Origin: CALJFL01 sp039964455
Lineage (GTDB): Bacteria; Pseudomonadota; Gammaproteobacteria; Pseudomonadales; Halieaceae
Direction: 5' to 3'
Assembly: GCA_039964455.1 (NCBI GenBank)
Contig: JBDVXK010000014.1
Span: forward strand, 1 to 64,000
Length of the DNA: 64,000 bases
Positions within the stretch are counted from its first letter, which is position 1; each line of letters opens with the position of its first letter. The notes below the pieces were generated by a model. That model saw only the letters and a list, made by a program, of their open reading frames with translations. It ran no database searches and had not been told where the DNA came from. Positions 1-8,250 of this stretch are shown one piece after another. A program made the position numbers and the translations under genes.

Positions 1-163
1 ATTCGAAATCAAAAATTACATGAATTAATGAGTCACTTGTTGTGTCTGAATAGTCGTGATCAACTATCCCAACAAGTGCCCACACATCTGTCTTCATCTT
101 CTTGTTAAGCAACACCCAATGCCGCAGGGGCATGGGTAACGGTGGGGGGCTGCCCCGACCGAG
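1..163 (-). other. rRNA operon 5' leader (16S gene expected beyond left edge)
   Basis: Read on the minus strand this stretch resembles the transcribed leader that precedes 16S rRNA in gammaproteobacteria. A boxA-like antitermination motif (GCTTAACAAG, within 101-114) is followed by GATGTGTGGGCACTTG (74-89), closely matching the TGTGTGGGCACT block of the E. coli 16S leader. An inverted repeat (34-42 with 70-78, CACTTGTTG/CAACAAGTG) and a late AATTCATGTAAT stretch also fit. No protein-coding gene is credible here. The 16S gene itself is not in the window, so the call is an inference from motifs plus the promoter just upstream. Confidence 0.7.
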
Positions 164-169
164 GAGCGC

Positions 170-218
170 ATTATACGCATGGAAGTTGCCCCTGCAAGTG
201 CTTTTGAAAAATAAATTA
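170..218 (-). promoter_or_regulatory. rrn P1-type promoter with UP element
   Basis: On the minus strand a TATAAT -10 box (170-175) lies 16 bp from a TTGCAG -35 box (192-197). An A/T-rich UP-like tract (about 199-218) abuts the -35. The -10 is followed by a GC-rich discriminator (GCGCTCC). A 16-bp spacer, UP element and GC-rich discriminator together are the hallmarks of ribosomal RNA P1 promoters under growth-rate and ppGpp control. Confidence 0.72.
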
Positions 219-260
219 GGGGAATTCGCTGGGCTTGTCGAAACTGCCTAAAATTCGCCC

Positions 261-297
261 AAAAACAGGCGCTTGCAGCAGACCTGCGGGCCTGTTT
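261..297 (-). terminator. Rho-independent terminator after msrQ
   Basis: On the minus strand AAACAGGC (290-297) pairs with GCCTGTTTTT (261-270) around a 19-nt loop that has some internal pairing. The hairpin starts in the msrQ stop codon and ends in a T run, separating msrQ from the rRNA promoter downstream. Confidence 0.6.
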
Positions 298-923
298 CAG
301 GCGCCTGCCGAGGCGCCGGAGCCGGCGGCCGAGCCAGCCACCAATCGGCGCTGCCGGTATTGCCAGAATCGCCAGCCCAGCAGCAGGGCAAACACCGCAA
401 TATATGCCAGTGCCTCGCCTATATCCGCACGCGCCTGCCACAGCAGGTGCAGGCAGGCGGCGATAGCTGCCGGATAGACCAGTCTATGCAGCCGCAGCCA
501 GTTATGGCGCAGGCGACGCTGCATTTTACGGGTAGAGGTGATCGCCAGGGGCAACATCAGCAGCCACCCGGTAAAGCCAGCGGTGATATAGGGGCGCTCA
601 ACCAGTTCTTCCCACAAGATTGCCGGCGTCCACCCCACAAAGAAGTGGCCAAAGGACACCAGGTGTATGCAGGCATAAAAGAAGGCAAACAAACCCAGCA
701 TCCGGCGCAGTTTGAATAACACCGGCCAACTGAGACGACGCCGCAACGGGGTGATCAATAAGGTCAGTGCCAGCAGGCGCAGCGACCACTCGCCGGTACT
801 GTGCATGATCGCATCCGCCGGATCAGGGCCCAGCCCTCCCGTGAAGGCCTGATAGGTCAGCAGCCCAAAGGGCACAAGACAGAGTGCGAAAACGCCCAGC
901 CGAATTGCTACCTGCGGCTGCAT
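297..923 (-). CDS. msrQ: MsrQ, heme-binding membrane subunit of the MsrPQ methionine sulfoxide reductase
   Basis: MsrQ is an inner-membrane b-type heme protein (YedZ, ferric-reductase-like fold) that passes electrons from the quinone pool or cytosolic flavin reductase to periplasmic MsrP, which repairs oxidised methionines in envelope proteins. The protein has about six hydrophobic segments, and histidines at helix ends (for example in the CIHLVSFGHF and CLHLLWQ stretches) are candidate heme ligands. At about 208 residues it has family length. The ATG at 923 overlaps the msrP stop (TGATG), arguing for translational coupling; an in-frame TTG sits one codon upstream. Confidence 0.93.
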   Translation of the reverse strand: MQPQVAIRLGVFALCLVPFGLLTYQAFTGGLGPDPADAIMHSTGEWSLRLLALTLLITPLRRRLSWPVLFKLRRMLGLFAFFYACIHLVSFGHFFVGWTPAILWEELVERPYITAGFTGWLLMLPLAITSTRKMQRRLRHNWLRLHRLVYPAAIAACLHLLWQARADIGEALAYIAVFALLLGWRFWQYRQRRLVAGSAAGSGASAGA

Positions 924-1906
924 CAATAGAACTTGCTCAAGTCCATGCCGCTGTAGAGGCCGGCAACCTGTTCTTCGTAGCCATTGAACTTGCGCGTGGG
1001 CATACGGTTTGGCTTGAAGACGGTGGACGGCAGCCGCCGCTCAAACTTCTGGCTCCAGCGGGGATGATCGACCTCGGGATTTACATTGGAGTAAAAGCCG
1101 TACTCACGTGGATTCAGACCCTGCCAGGAAGTGGCTGGCTGGCGCTCGCTGACATTGATTTCCACAACCGACTTAATACTCTTGAAGCCATACTTCCAGG
1201 GCACTACCAGACGGATGGGAGCGCCATTCTGGTTGGCCAGCGTTGCGCCATACATACCTACCGACATCAGCGTCAGCGGGTGCATGGCTTCATCCATGCG
1301 TAAGCCTTCACGATAAGGCCAGTCAATAATGCTGGTAAAGGAACGCGTGCCGGACATCTCCTCCCGGCGGTAGAGCGTTTTGAATTCTACAAATTTGGCA
1401 TCGTTGGTCGGCTCAAAGCGTTCCAGCAAGGCTGACAGTGGGAAGCCCACCCAGGGCACAACCATGGACCAGGCCTCTACACAGCGGAAGCGGTAGATAC
1501 GCTCCTCAAGATCAAAGCTCGACATGATGTCTTCCAGGTTCAACTTGCCCGGCTTGTTCACCGCCCCTGTCACGTTTATCGACCAGGGATCTGTGGTCAT
1601 CTCGTGGGCATTACGCGCCGGATCGCCCTTATCCATGCCGAACTCATAGAAGTTGCAATAGGACTGCACATCAGACAGCGGCGTTTTCGGCTCGCTGGTG
1701 TAAAACCCCGCGGCGCCCTCTTCCGCTGCAGGCTTGTAATCGAGCGCGACCCCACCGGTATCTTTGGCGACAGCCTGCGCACTGCCAGCAAGCACGGGCA
1801 CTGCAGCCAGCCCTGCCGCTTTGATTAACTGGCGTCGGTTGAGGTAAGTACTTTCGGAGGTAATCTCGGACGAAGCTATCGCCGGGGCCTGGTAGCGCTT
1901 GCGCAT
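923..1906 (-). CDS. msrP: MsrP, Tat-exported molybdopterin methionine sulfoxide reductase catalytic subunit
   Basis: This is the periplasmic molybdenum-cofactor enzyme (formerly YedY) that reduces both stereoisomers of protein-bound methionine sulfoxide. The N-terminus has a twin-arginine signal (NRRQLIK, residues 23-29) followed by a hydrophobic stretch ending near AQA at 45. The molybdenum-ligating cysteine is Cys142 in YRFRCVEAW, and the sulfite-oxidase fold continues to the end. The 327-residue length fits the family. It is the first gene of the msrPQ pair, about 100 bp downstream of pssA on the same strand. Confidence 0.95.
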   Translation of the reverse strand: MRKRYQAPAIASSEITSESTYLNRRQLIKAAGLAAVPVLAGSAQAVAKDTGGVALDYKPAAEEGAAGFYTSEPKTPLSDVQSYCNFYEFGMDKGDPARNAHEMTTDPWSINVTGAVNKPGKLNLEDIMSSFDLEERIYRFRCVEAWSMVVPWVGFPLSALLERFEPTNDAKFVEFKTLYRREEMSGTRSFTSIIDWPYREGLRMDEAMHPLTLMSVGMYGATLANQNGAPIRLVVPWKYGFKSIKSVVEINVSERQPATSWQGLNPREYGFYSNVNPEVDHPRWSQKFERRLPSTVFKPNRMPTRKFNGYEEQVAGLYSGMDLSKFY

Positions 1907-2006
1907 TTCGGGGGCATCCTGTTTGTTTTCCTGCTTAGTCAGAGTCGACTATTGAGGAATGGTTCCCTTTCTACTACCGGCCTGCACTAGCGGATCACAG
2001 GATGAT

Positions 2007-2867
2007 TCAGCTAGCGCTTTTGGTTCGCCACCGGTAGACAGCCAGGATAGGGCCGGAAGCGGCATAGGCCAGGAAGGTAATCAGGAAGATACTGGGAGGA
2101 TCCACCGTGACCAGACCGAATACCAGCACCACAAGAAAGATCACCACGAAGGGCACCCTGCCCCTGAAGTCCACACCCTTGAAGCTGTAATATGGGAAAT
2201 TAGCCACCATCAGGAAACCCACCGTGGCTGTGAGCACGCCCACCACAACGGCGAGTTCACGGGGCAGGTTCTCACCCACCAGGCCCAAGTCGTGACACAC
2301 CCACACCATACTGGCGATGATGCAGGCGGCTGCAGGACTAGCCAGACCGGTGAAGTAGTTCTTGTCGGTTTCCTCGATCTGGGTATTGAAGCGAGCGAGA
2401 CGCAGCGCGGCACAGGCCACATAGATGAAGGCCGCACTCCAGCCGAACTTGCCCAGACCACCAAGGGCCCAGCTGAACATGACCAGCGCCGGCGCAACAC
2501 CAAAAGACACCATGTCTGACAGGCTGTCGTACTCGGCACCGAATTTACTGGAGGTATTGGTCAGTCTGGCAATTCGGCCGTCCAGGCCGTCGAACACCAG
2601 CGCAAAGAAGATCGCGATCGCCGCGGCTTCAAAGTTACCGCGCATGGCGGCAATCACCGCGTAGAAGCCGGCAAACAACGCGCCGGTGGTAAACAGGTTG
2701 GGCAGCAGGTAAATGCCCTGTCGTCTTACGGTTTTACCGTTCTCAGAGACCTCTTCCTCATGCTCATCAACCAACATGTCTAGCGTGGGGGCCACCGAAA
2801 TCGGGTCACCAGCTGGCGCTGACTGCTCGTCTTTAGGCGCTTGGTCAGGCTTTTTTTCGTCAACCAT
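2007..2867 (-). CDS. pssA: CDP-diacylglycerol--serine O-phosphatidyltransferase
   Basis: The enzyme makes phosphatidylserine, the precursor of phosphatidylethanolamine, at the inner membrane. The CDP-alcohol phosphotransferase signature DGx2ARx8Gx3Dx3D is intact around residues 96-118. About eight membrane segments follow a hydrophilic acidic N-terminus of about 50 residues. In Pseudomonas this pssA type follows the ilv operon; here it lies next to ilvY. I chose the ATG at 2867; an in-frame TTG lies three codons upstream. The start region contains a tandem duplication (see findings). Confidence 0.92.
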   Translation of the reverse strand: MVDEKKPDQAPKDEQSAPAGDPISVAPTLDMLVDEHEEEVSENGKTVRRQGIYLLPNLFTTGALFAGFYAVIAAMRGNFEAAAIAIFFALVFDGLDGRIARLTNTSSKFGAEYDSLSDMVSFGVAPALVMFSWALGGLGKFGWSAAFIYVACAALRLARFNTQIEETDKNYFTGLASPAAACIIASMVWVCHDLGLVGENLPRELAVVVGVLTATVGFLMVANFPYYSFKGVDFRGRVPFVVIFLVVLVFGLVTVDPPSIFLITFLAYAASGPILAVYRWRTKSAS

Positions 2868-2914
2868 TGTCGTCAACCATTATCGTTATCCATTATCTGG
2901 TTGGGCACATTCTA

Positions 2915-3823
2915 TCAAACTGCGCCGCCGTAGGTCTGTTCGGCAACATCCCACAGGGATTTAACCAGCGGGTTGGTCAGGCGCTGTCGTAAACTGCATA
3001 AGCCGATGGCCAATGGTGGCAAGGGCGAAGCCACCTCCATGTAGTCAACTCTATCGGTCATCCCGCTGGCCTCCACCACCAGTTCCGGCGCGATACCAAC
3101 ACCCAGACCCAGCGCGACCATAGCGACAATGGCTTCGTGGCCAGCAACCTGGGCATATATGCGCGGACGAATGCCCTGCTCCCTGAACCAGTCCTCCAGC
3201 ATATCGTGGGTGACACCGCGCTCGGGGATAATAAAAGGTACCTCGCTCCAATCGAACGCTGCCGACCGGGGGTCAACTACCAGCAGCTGCTGACGCACCG
3301 CACAGTCTGCGGCCGGCATACAAAAACGCATGGGCGAGTCTCGTAGCGGGAGAAATTCCAGCCGGTCTGGCAGCTGCTGAGGCCGGCCACTCACCGCCAC
3401 ATCATCCTGGCCATCAAGAATACGACTGATGCCGTCCGCCTGATCGCCGGTATGCAACATGATCTCTACCGCCGGGTGGCTGCTACGGAAGGCCTCCAGC
3501 AGCGGTGACAACACCCGGTAACTGGCAGTAACAGAGCAGAACAGGCTGACTTCACCCGCCAATTCACGGTCACTGCCCAGTTGCCGCTTAACCTGCTGCC
3601 ACTCTGCCAGGGCCTGCCTGGCATATTCGCGAAAAGCCACCCCTTCACGGGTTAGCCGCACACTGCGCTTGTCGCGCTCCAGCAAGCGCTGCCCCAGTTC
3701 GTCTTCCAGCCGCTGCACGGTTCGGCTGACAGCCGATACGCTCATGTGCAAGGCATCCCCTGAGCGACTGAAGTTCAGGGTGTCCGCAACTGATAAGAAG
3801 ACCTGTAACGTCCGGGTTTCCAC
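2915..3823 (-). CDS. ilvY: IlvY, LysR-family activator of ilvC
   Basis: This LysR-type regulator activates ilvC in response to acetohydroxy acid substrates. The N-terminal winged helix-turn-helix spans roughly residues 5-65, and the substrate-binding domain includes stretches typical of E. coli IlvY (for example FCSVTASY and GHEAIVAMVALGLGVG). The open frame extends further upstream, but the homologous N-terminus begins at the GTG at 3823, giving 302 residues against about 297 in E. coli; the longer start would run through the operators. The gene is divergent from ilvC, as in enterobacteria. Confidence 0.93.
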   Translation of the reverse strand: METRTLQVFLSVADTLNFSRSGDALHMSVSAVSRTVQRLEDELGQRLLERDKRSVRLTREGVAFREYARQALAEWQQVKRQLGSDRELAGEVSLFCSVTASYRVLSPLLEAFRSSHPAVEIMLHTGDQADGISRILDGQDDVAVSGRPQQLPDRLEFLPLRDSPMRFCMPAADCAVRQQLLVVDPRSAAFDWSEVPFIIPERGVTHDMLEDWFREQGIRPRIYAQVAGHEAIVAMVALGLGVGIAPELVVEASGMTDRVDYMEVASPLPPLAIGLCSLRQRLTNPLVKSLWDVAEQTYGGAV

Positions 3824-3841
3824 TGAATAAGCCTCTAATAA

Positions 3842-3887
3842 TTGCGTATAACGCAACACAGTATTAACTATATAGCGTTTTACGCAA
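3842..3887. promoter_or_regulatory. Tandem IlvY operators and ilvC promoter region
   Basis: Two 15-bp palindromic sites lie between ilvY and ilvC. Site 1 (3842-3856) is TTGCGTATAACGCAA, a perfect dyad. Site 2 (3873-3887) is TAGCGTTTTACGCAA, one base off. Their centres are 31 bp apart, about three helical turns, so a LysR tetramer could bind both on one DNA face. A plausible ilvC promoter (TTTACG at 3879-3884, 17-bp spacer, TAGGAT at 3902-3907) puts site 2 over the -35 box. Site 1, about 19 bp upstream of the ilvY start, would allow autoregulation. Confidence 0.8.
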
Positions 3888-3945
3888 TTATTGAAATCCC
3901 GTAGGATGCGCACTCTCAAAATTATCGCTTCAGAGGATGTCCATC

Positions 3946-5418
3946 ATGGGCCAGAATTACTTCAATACCCTACCCCTTCGCCTGCAGTTGCAGGAGCTGG
4001 GCAAGTGCCGCTTCATGCACGCAGCCGAATTCACCGATGGCGTGGAAAAACTGCGCGGCAAGAAAATCGTAATTGTGGGCTGTGGTGCGCAGGGCCTGAA
4101 CCAGGGGCTCAACCTTCGCGACTCAGGCCTGGACGTGTCCTACACCCTTCGCGATGCAGCGATCGCCGAGAAGCGTCAGTCCTTCAAAAACGCCAGCGAA
4201 AACGGTTTCACTGTTGGCACTTATGAAGAGCTGATCCCCACCGCCGATGTGGTCATGAACCTCACCCCCGACAAGCAGCACACCAGCGTGGTGAATGCCA
4301 TCATGCCGCTGATGAAGGAAGGCGCCTGCCTGGACTATGCCCACGGGTTCAACCTGGTGGAAGAAGGCATGCAGATTCGCAAGGACATCACCGTAGTGAT
4401 GATGTGCCCCAAGTGCCCCGGCACCGAGGTACGTGAAGAATACAAGCGCGGCTTTGGTGTTCCTACACTGATTGCGGTTCACCGCGAGAATGACCCCAAT
4501 GGCGAAGGCATGGACATTGCCAAGGCACTGGCCTCTGGCACCGGCGGCGACCGTGCCGGCGTACTTGAGTCCTCACCCATCGCCGAAGTGAAGTCTGACC
4601 TGATGGGCGAACAAACTATCCTCTGCGGCATGCTGCAGACTGGCGCCATACTCAGCTTCGACAAGATGGTAGAGAAAGGGATAGACCCCTCTTACGCCTC
4701 CAAGTTAATTCAGTACGGTTGGGAGACTGTGACTGAAGGCCTGAAGCACGGCGGCATCACCAACATGATGGATCGCCTGTCTAACCCGGCAAAAGTTCGC
4801 GCCTATCACCTGGCCGAAGAGCTGAAGGACATCATGCGACCCCTGTACGAGAAGCACCAGGACGACATTATGTCCGGCCACTTCTCTACCACCATGATGG
4901 AAGACTGGGCCAACGATGACAGCAACCTGCTGAGCTGGCGTGCAGCCACCGCCGAGACGGCTTTTGAGAAAGCCCAAGGCACCAGCGACGAAATTCCCGA
5001 GCAGGAATACTACGATCACGGCATCCTGCTGGTCGCCATGGTTAAGGCGGGCGTAGAGCTGGCCTTCGACACCATGGTTGCCGCTGGCATCAAGGAAGAG
5101 TCAGCCTACTATGAGTCACTGCACGAGACACCGCTTATCGCCAACACCATCGCACGGAAGAAGCTGTACGAAATGAACGTGGTGATCTCTGATACTGCGG
5201 AATACGGTTGCTACCTGTTCGACCACGCCTGTCGCCCACTGCTGGCCGACTTTATGACGAAGATTGATACCGATGTCATCGGCAAGGGCATGGAAGGTGA
5301 TACTGGCGTCGACAACGTGGAGCTGATCGCCATCAACGATGAGATTCGCTCACACCCAGTGGAAGTGGTTGGTAAGACACTGCGTGGCTACATGACTGCC
5401 ATGAAGCGAATCGTGTAA
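3946..5418 (+). CDS. ilvC: Ketol-acid reductoisomerase (NADP+), class II long form
   Basis: IlvC converts acetolactate and acetohydroxybutyrate to dihydroxy acids in valine, leucine and isoleucine synthesis. The protein is the long class II type of E. coli, about 490 residues with a duplicated C-terminal knotted domain, not the 330-residue class I form. The Rossmann motif GCGAQGLNQGLNLRDSG is near residue 47. There are two in-frame ATGs, 3937 and 3946; the AGAGG at 3932-3936 touches the first and lies 9 nt from the second, so I prefer 3946 (start MGQNYF, as in relatives). A strong terminator follows. Confidence 0.97.
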   Translation: MGQNYFNTLPLRLQLQELGKCRFMHAAEFTDGVEKLRGKKIVIVGCGAQGLNQGLNLRDSGLDVSYTLRDAAIAEKRQSFKNASENGFTVGTYEELIPTADVVMNLTPDKQHTSVVNAIMPLMKEGACLDYAHGFNLVEEGMQIRKDITVVMMCPKCPGTEVREEYKRGFGVPTLIAVHRENDPNGEGMDIAKALASGTGGDRAGVLESSPIAEVKSDLMGEQTILCGMLQTGAILSFDKMVEKGIDPSYASKLIQYGWETVTEGLKHGGITNMMDRLSNPAKVRAYHLAEELKDIMRPLYEKHQDDIMSGHFSTTMMEDWANDDSNLLSWRAATAETAFEKAQGTSDEIPEQEYYDHGILLVAMVKAGVELAFDTMVAAGIKEESAYYESLHETPLIANTIARKKLYEMNVVISDTAEYGCYLFDHACRPLLADFMTKIDTDVIGKGMEGDTGVDNVELIAINDEIRSHPVEVVGKTLRGYMTAMKRIV

Positions 5419-5432
5419 CAACACAGAAACTG

Positions 5433-5461
5433 AAAAAGGAGCCTCACGGCTCCTTTTTTTT
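5433..5461 (+). terminator. Rho-independent terminator of ilvC
   Basis: GGAGCC (5438-5443), loop TCAC, GGCTCC (5448-5453), then eight T residues; five A residues precede the stem. It lies 15 bp after the ilvC stop. Confidence 0.93.
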
Positions 5462-5502
5462 GCTCAATCGAACGGGCAAGCAGCTCGTTTACTAAGACTC
5501 TA

Positions 5503-5610
5503 GCGTTCCGCAGCCTGACGTTGCCGGAACGTGCGAGGCCAGGGATGGCCGAGCCCGAGCGCACATGGATGTGCTTGTAGCGGTTCCGACAACGTCAGGC
5601 TGCGGAACGC
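5503..5610. repeat. Large structured inverted repeat with two inner hairpins
   Basis: A 28-bp arm (5503-5530) is repeated in inverted orientation at 5583-5610 with a single mismatch. The 52-bp centre contains two further hairpins: GGCC-AGGGAT-GGCC (5537-5550) and GCACAT-GG-ATGTGC (5561-5574). The whole can fold as a cloverleaf-like cruciform. It sits between the convergent ilvC and ilvH genes, a common place for REP or MITE-like palindromic units. It contains no ORF I trust. Whether it is multicopy cannot be seen from this window. Confidence 0.85.
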
Positions 5611-5650
5611 GCTCAAAGCACCCAAACAGCGAGCGCTTCGATCATCTCTA

Positions 5651-6142
5651 CTAAAGACTCAGTACCTTATCCCCACGAGCGATCCCAGCCACCCCCGAAC
5701 GCACAACTTCCAGAATGTCGGCATCGCCCATCGCCGCCACAAACGAATCCAGCTTGTCACTGGTTCCGGTCAGCTGAATTGTGTAGACGTTAGGACTCAC
5801 ATCAACGATCTGCCCACGAAAAATATCCGTGGTACGTTTAACCTCGTCGCGATGATCTCCAGTGGCGCGCACCTTGATCAACATCAGGTCGCGCTCAACA
5901 TGCGCGCCCTCACTAAGGTCGACAAGCTTCACAACATCAACCAGCTTGTTTAGGTTCTTGGTGATCTGTTCAATGGTCTTGTCGTCACCCACCGTGGTCA
6001 GTGTGAGTCGCGACAGCGTGGCATCCTCTGTCGGTGCCACGTTGAGCGTCTCGATGTTGTAACCGCGCTGGGAGAAAAGACCAACCACCCGCGACAATGC
6101 GCCAGGTTCGTTTTCCATCAGGATAGAAATAATCCGCCTCAT
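5651..6142 (-). CDS. ilvH: Acetolactate synthase small (regulatory) subunit
   Basis: IlvH binds valine through its N-terminal ACT domain and confers feedback inhibition and full activity on the IlvI catalytic subunit. The start MRRIISILMENEPGALSRV is the canonical ACT opening, and the C-terminal regulatory domain continues to residue 163, the usual length. The start lies 1 bp after the ilvI stop region, so the two are surely cotranscribed. Unlike in Pseudomonas, ilvC does not follow in the same operon; it is on the opposite strand. Confidence 0.97.
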   Translation of the reverse strand: MRRIISILMENEPGALSRVVGLFSQRGYNIETLNVAPTEDATLSRLTLTTVGDDKTIEQITKNLNKLVDVVKLVDLSEGAHVERDLMLIKVRATGDHRDEVKRTTDIFRGQIVDVSPNVYTIQLTGTSDKLDSFVAAMGDADILEVVRSGVAGIARGDKVLSL

Positions 6143-6143
6143 G

Positions 6144-7889
6144 TCAGGTCCTCTCGTTTTTGCTGAGCCACATATCTTTCATCGATCCGTTAGGTGCAAT
6201 GTGCATGGGATACACGTGCTCCATTCGGTCGATAAAGATATCCATGAATACCAGGCGATCTTTCATCGCAAAGGCCTCATCCATTGCTGCATCCAGATCC
6301 GACAACTTGTCGATCTGCATACCCACATGACCAAAGGATTCCGTCAGCTTGACGAAGTCGGGTAATGAGTCCTCATAGGTACTCATTGCATAGCGTCCTT
6401 CGTACTGCATGTCCTGCCACTGCTTGACCATACCCAGGTAGTTGTTACGCAGGTTGATGATCTTGATCGGCGTGTTGTATTGCTTGCAGGTAGACAGTTC
6501 CTGAATGTTCATCTGAATGCTGCCCTCGCCGGTAACACAAGCGACGTCCTTATCAGGAAAGGCCAGCTTTACGCCCATAGCAGCAGGCAAGCCGAAGCCC
6601 ATCGTGCCCAGGCCACCGGAGTTGATCCAGCGCCGGGGCTGATCGAACTTGTAATATTGCGCGGCGAACATCTGGTGCTGGCCTACATCAGAGGTGACGT
6701 AAGCATCGCCATGAGTCGCGCGGTACAAGCTCTCGATAACCTGCTGCGGCATGATCTGCTCGCTCTCGCTGTAGCGCCTGCCATGCCAGAGGCCGTGAGT
6801 CTCACGCCACTCGTCGATCTGCTGCCACCACCGATCAAGCGAGCCGGTGTCAGGCAGGCTGTCGTCCTTCTCCATGATCTGCCGGGTGTGGTCGATCAGG
6901 TCCCGCAATACCGATTGCACCGGCCCAACGATGGGAATATCAGCGCCTACTGTCTTTGAAATAGACGCCGGATCCACATCGATGTGAATGATTTTGGCAC
7001 CGGGACAGAACTTCTCGACGGTATTCGTGACGCGATCGTCAAAGCGTGCACCTACCGCCAGGATCACATCGCTGTGATGCATGGCCATATTGGCTTCATA
7101 AAAGCCGTGCATGCCCAGCATGCCCAGAAACTGTCTGTCACTGCCGGGGTAGGCACCCAAACCCATCAGGGTATTGGTGATCGGGAAATTCAGCATGCGG
7201 GTCAACTCAACGAGTAAGTCGCTGCCCTCGCCCAGGATCACACCGCCACCGGAATAAATCACGGGTCGCTTGGCGGCCAGCAACAATCGGGCAGCTTTCT
7301 TGATCTGCCCGGTATGGCCGCGCTGGGCTGGACTATAAGAGCGCATCTTCACCGTCTCAGGGTAGTTGTACTCAAACTTCTCGTCGGGCCGGGTAATGTC
7401 CTTGGGAATGTCGACGACAACCGGCCCCGGTCGCCCAGAAGACGCCAGGTGGAAGGCTTTCTTGATCATCCCAGGCAGTTCCTCGGCATGACGCGCCTGA
7501 AAACTGTGTTTCACAATAGGCCTGGAGATGCCGACCATGTCGGTCTCCTGAAAGGCATCCTCGCCGATCAGGTGGCTTTGCACCTGACCCGACAGGACCA
7601 CCATGGGGATCGAGTCCATGTAGGCGGTGGCAATACCGGTAATGGCATTGGTTGCGCCGGGACCGGATGTCACCAGCACCACACCGGGCTTGCCGGTGGC
7701 ACGGGCGTAACCGTCGGCCGCATGGGTAGCCGCCTGTTCATGGCGCACCAGTACATGGGGCACCTTGCTGGCTTTGAACAAGGCATCATAAATATGCAGG
7801 ACGGCACCACCAGGGTAACCAAAAATATATTCTACGCCCTCATCTTCGAGGGCTTGGGCGATCATTTCACCGCCAGATAACAACTCCAC
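6144..7889 (-). CDS. ilvI: Acetolactate synthase large (catalytic) subunit
   Basis: This thiamine-diphosphate and FAD enzyme condenses pyruvate with pyruvate or 2-ketobutyrate, the first common step of branched-chain amino acid synthesis. The catalytic Glu51 is in RHEQAATHAADGYARATGK, and the ThDP/Mg motif is GEGS followed by NLRNN. The usual GDG is GEG, as in Pseudomonas-type IlvI. I place the start at the GTG at 7889 (VELLSGGEM), because an AGGAG (7897-7901) is 7 nt upstream and relatives begin there. The open frame runs 5 codons further. Confidence 0.96.
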   Translation of the reverse strand: MELLSGGEMIAQALEDEGVEYIFGYPGGAVLHIYDALFKASKVPHVLVRHEQAATHAADGYARATGKPGVVLVTSGPGATNAITGIATAYMDSIPMVVLSGQVQSHLIGEDAFQETDMVGISRPIVKHSFQARHAEELPGMIKKAFHLASSGRPGPVVVDIPKDITRPDEKFEYNYPETVKMRSYSPAQRGHTGQIKKAARLLLAAKRPVIYSGGGVILGEGSDLLVELTRMLNFPITNTLMGLGAYPGSDRQFLGMLGMHGFYEANMAMHHSDVILAVGARFDDRVTNTVEKFCPGAKIIHIDVDPASISKTVGADIPIVGPVQSVLRDLIDHTRQIMEKDDSLPDTGSLDRWWQQIDEWRETHGLWHGRRYSESEQIMPQQVIESLYRATHGDAYVTSDVGQHQMFAAQYYKFDQPRRWINSGGLGTMGFGLPAAMGVKLAFPDKDVACVTGEGSIQMNIQELSTCKQYNTPIKIINLRNNYLGMVKQWQDMQYEGRYAMSTYEDSLPDFVKLTESFGHVGMQIDKLSDLDAAMDEAFAMKDRLVFMDIFIDRMEHVYPMHIAPNGSMKDMWLSKNERT

Positions 7890-8250
7890 AAGAACTCTCC
7901 TCACAGCAAAGCGCCGACGCGTAACCCTCGCCGATGCGTGCTAAATCACTGTGTGAACGAAGCTGGAAATTACCTGGAACCGGTAAGCACCCGCGACGCC
8001 ACCCCCTTTGCAAGCTCGACACACGTTTCGCCACCACCCCTGAAGGAATGCACCAAAAGGGAAAATCGATCACGAACTACTGTGTATCGGTCGCCCTGCG
8101 GGGTAGCGCAGTGTCGGGCCCTCACAATCGCCAATGCGGCCAACTGTGAATACGGGACTAATAAGCAGCTGCAGTGAATCATCGCATCACTACAGTGGGT
8201 CAGGGGCTGAGGGTACTCAGCATTGCCGTTGCCACCTATAAGACGAGCGT
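7890..8250 (-). other. Long 5' leader of ilvIH
   Basis: About 355 nt separate the predicted start site from the ilvI GTG. I see no classic attenuator (no hairpin with a T run close to ilvI) and no short peptide rich in Ile, Val and Leu codons with a good ribosome binding site. A 70-codon frame (7970-8182) has a few Leu and Val codons early, but no Shine-Dalgarno. The role of this leader is unknown. Confidence 0.4.

Noticed and set aside
94..441. 115-codon minus-strand frame at the left edge
   Set aside because: It overlaps msrQ in another frame and runs through the terminator and rRNA promoter signals.
7970..8182. 70-codon frame in the ilvIH leader, considered as a leader peptide
   Set aside because: No ribosome binding site, too long for a usual leader peptide, no run of branched-chain codons, and no terminator hairpin after it.
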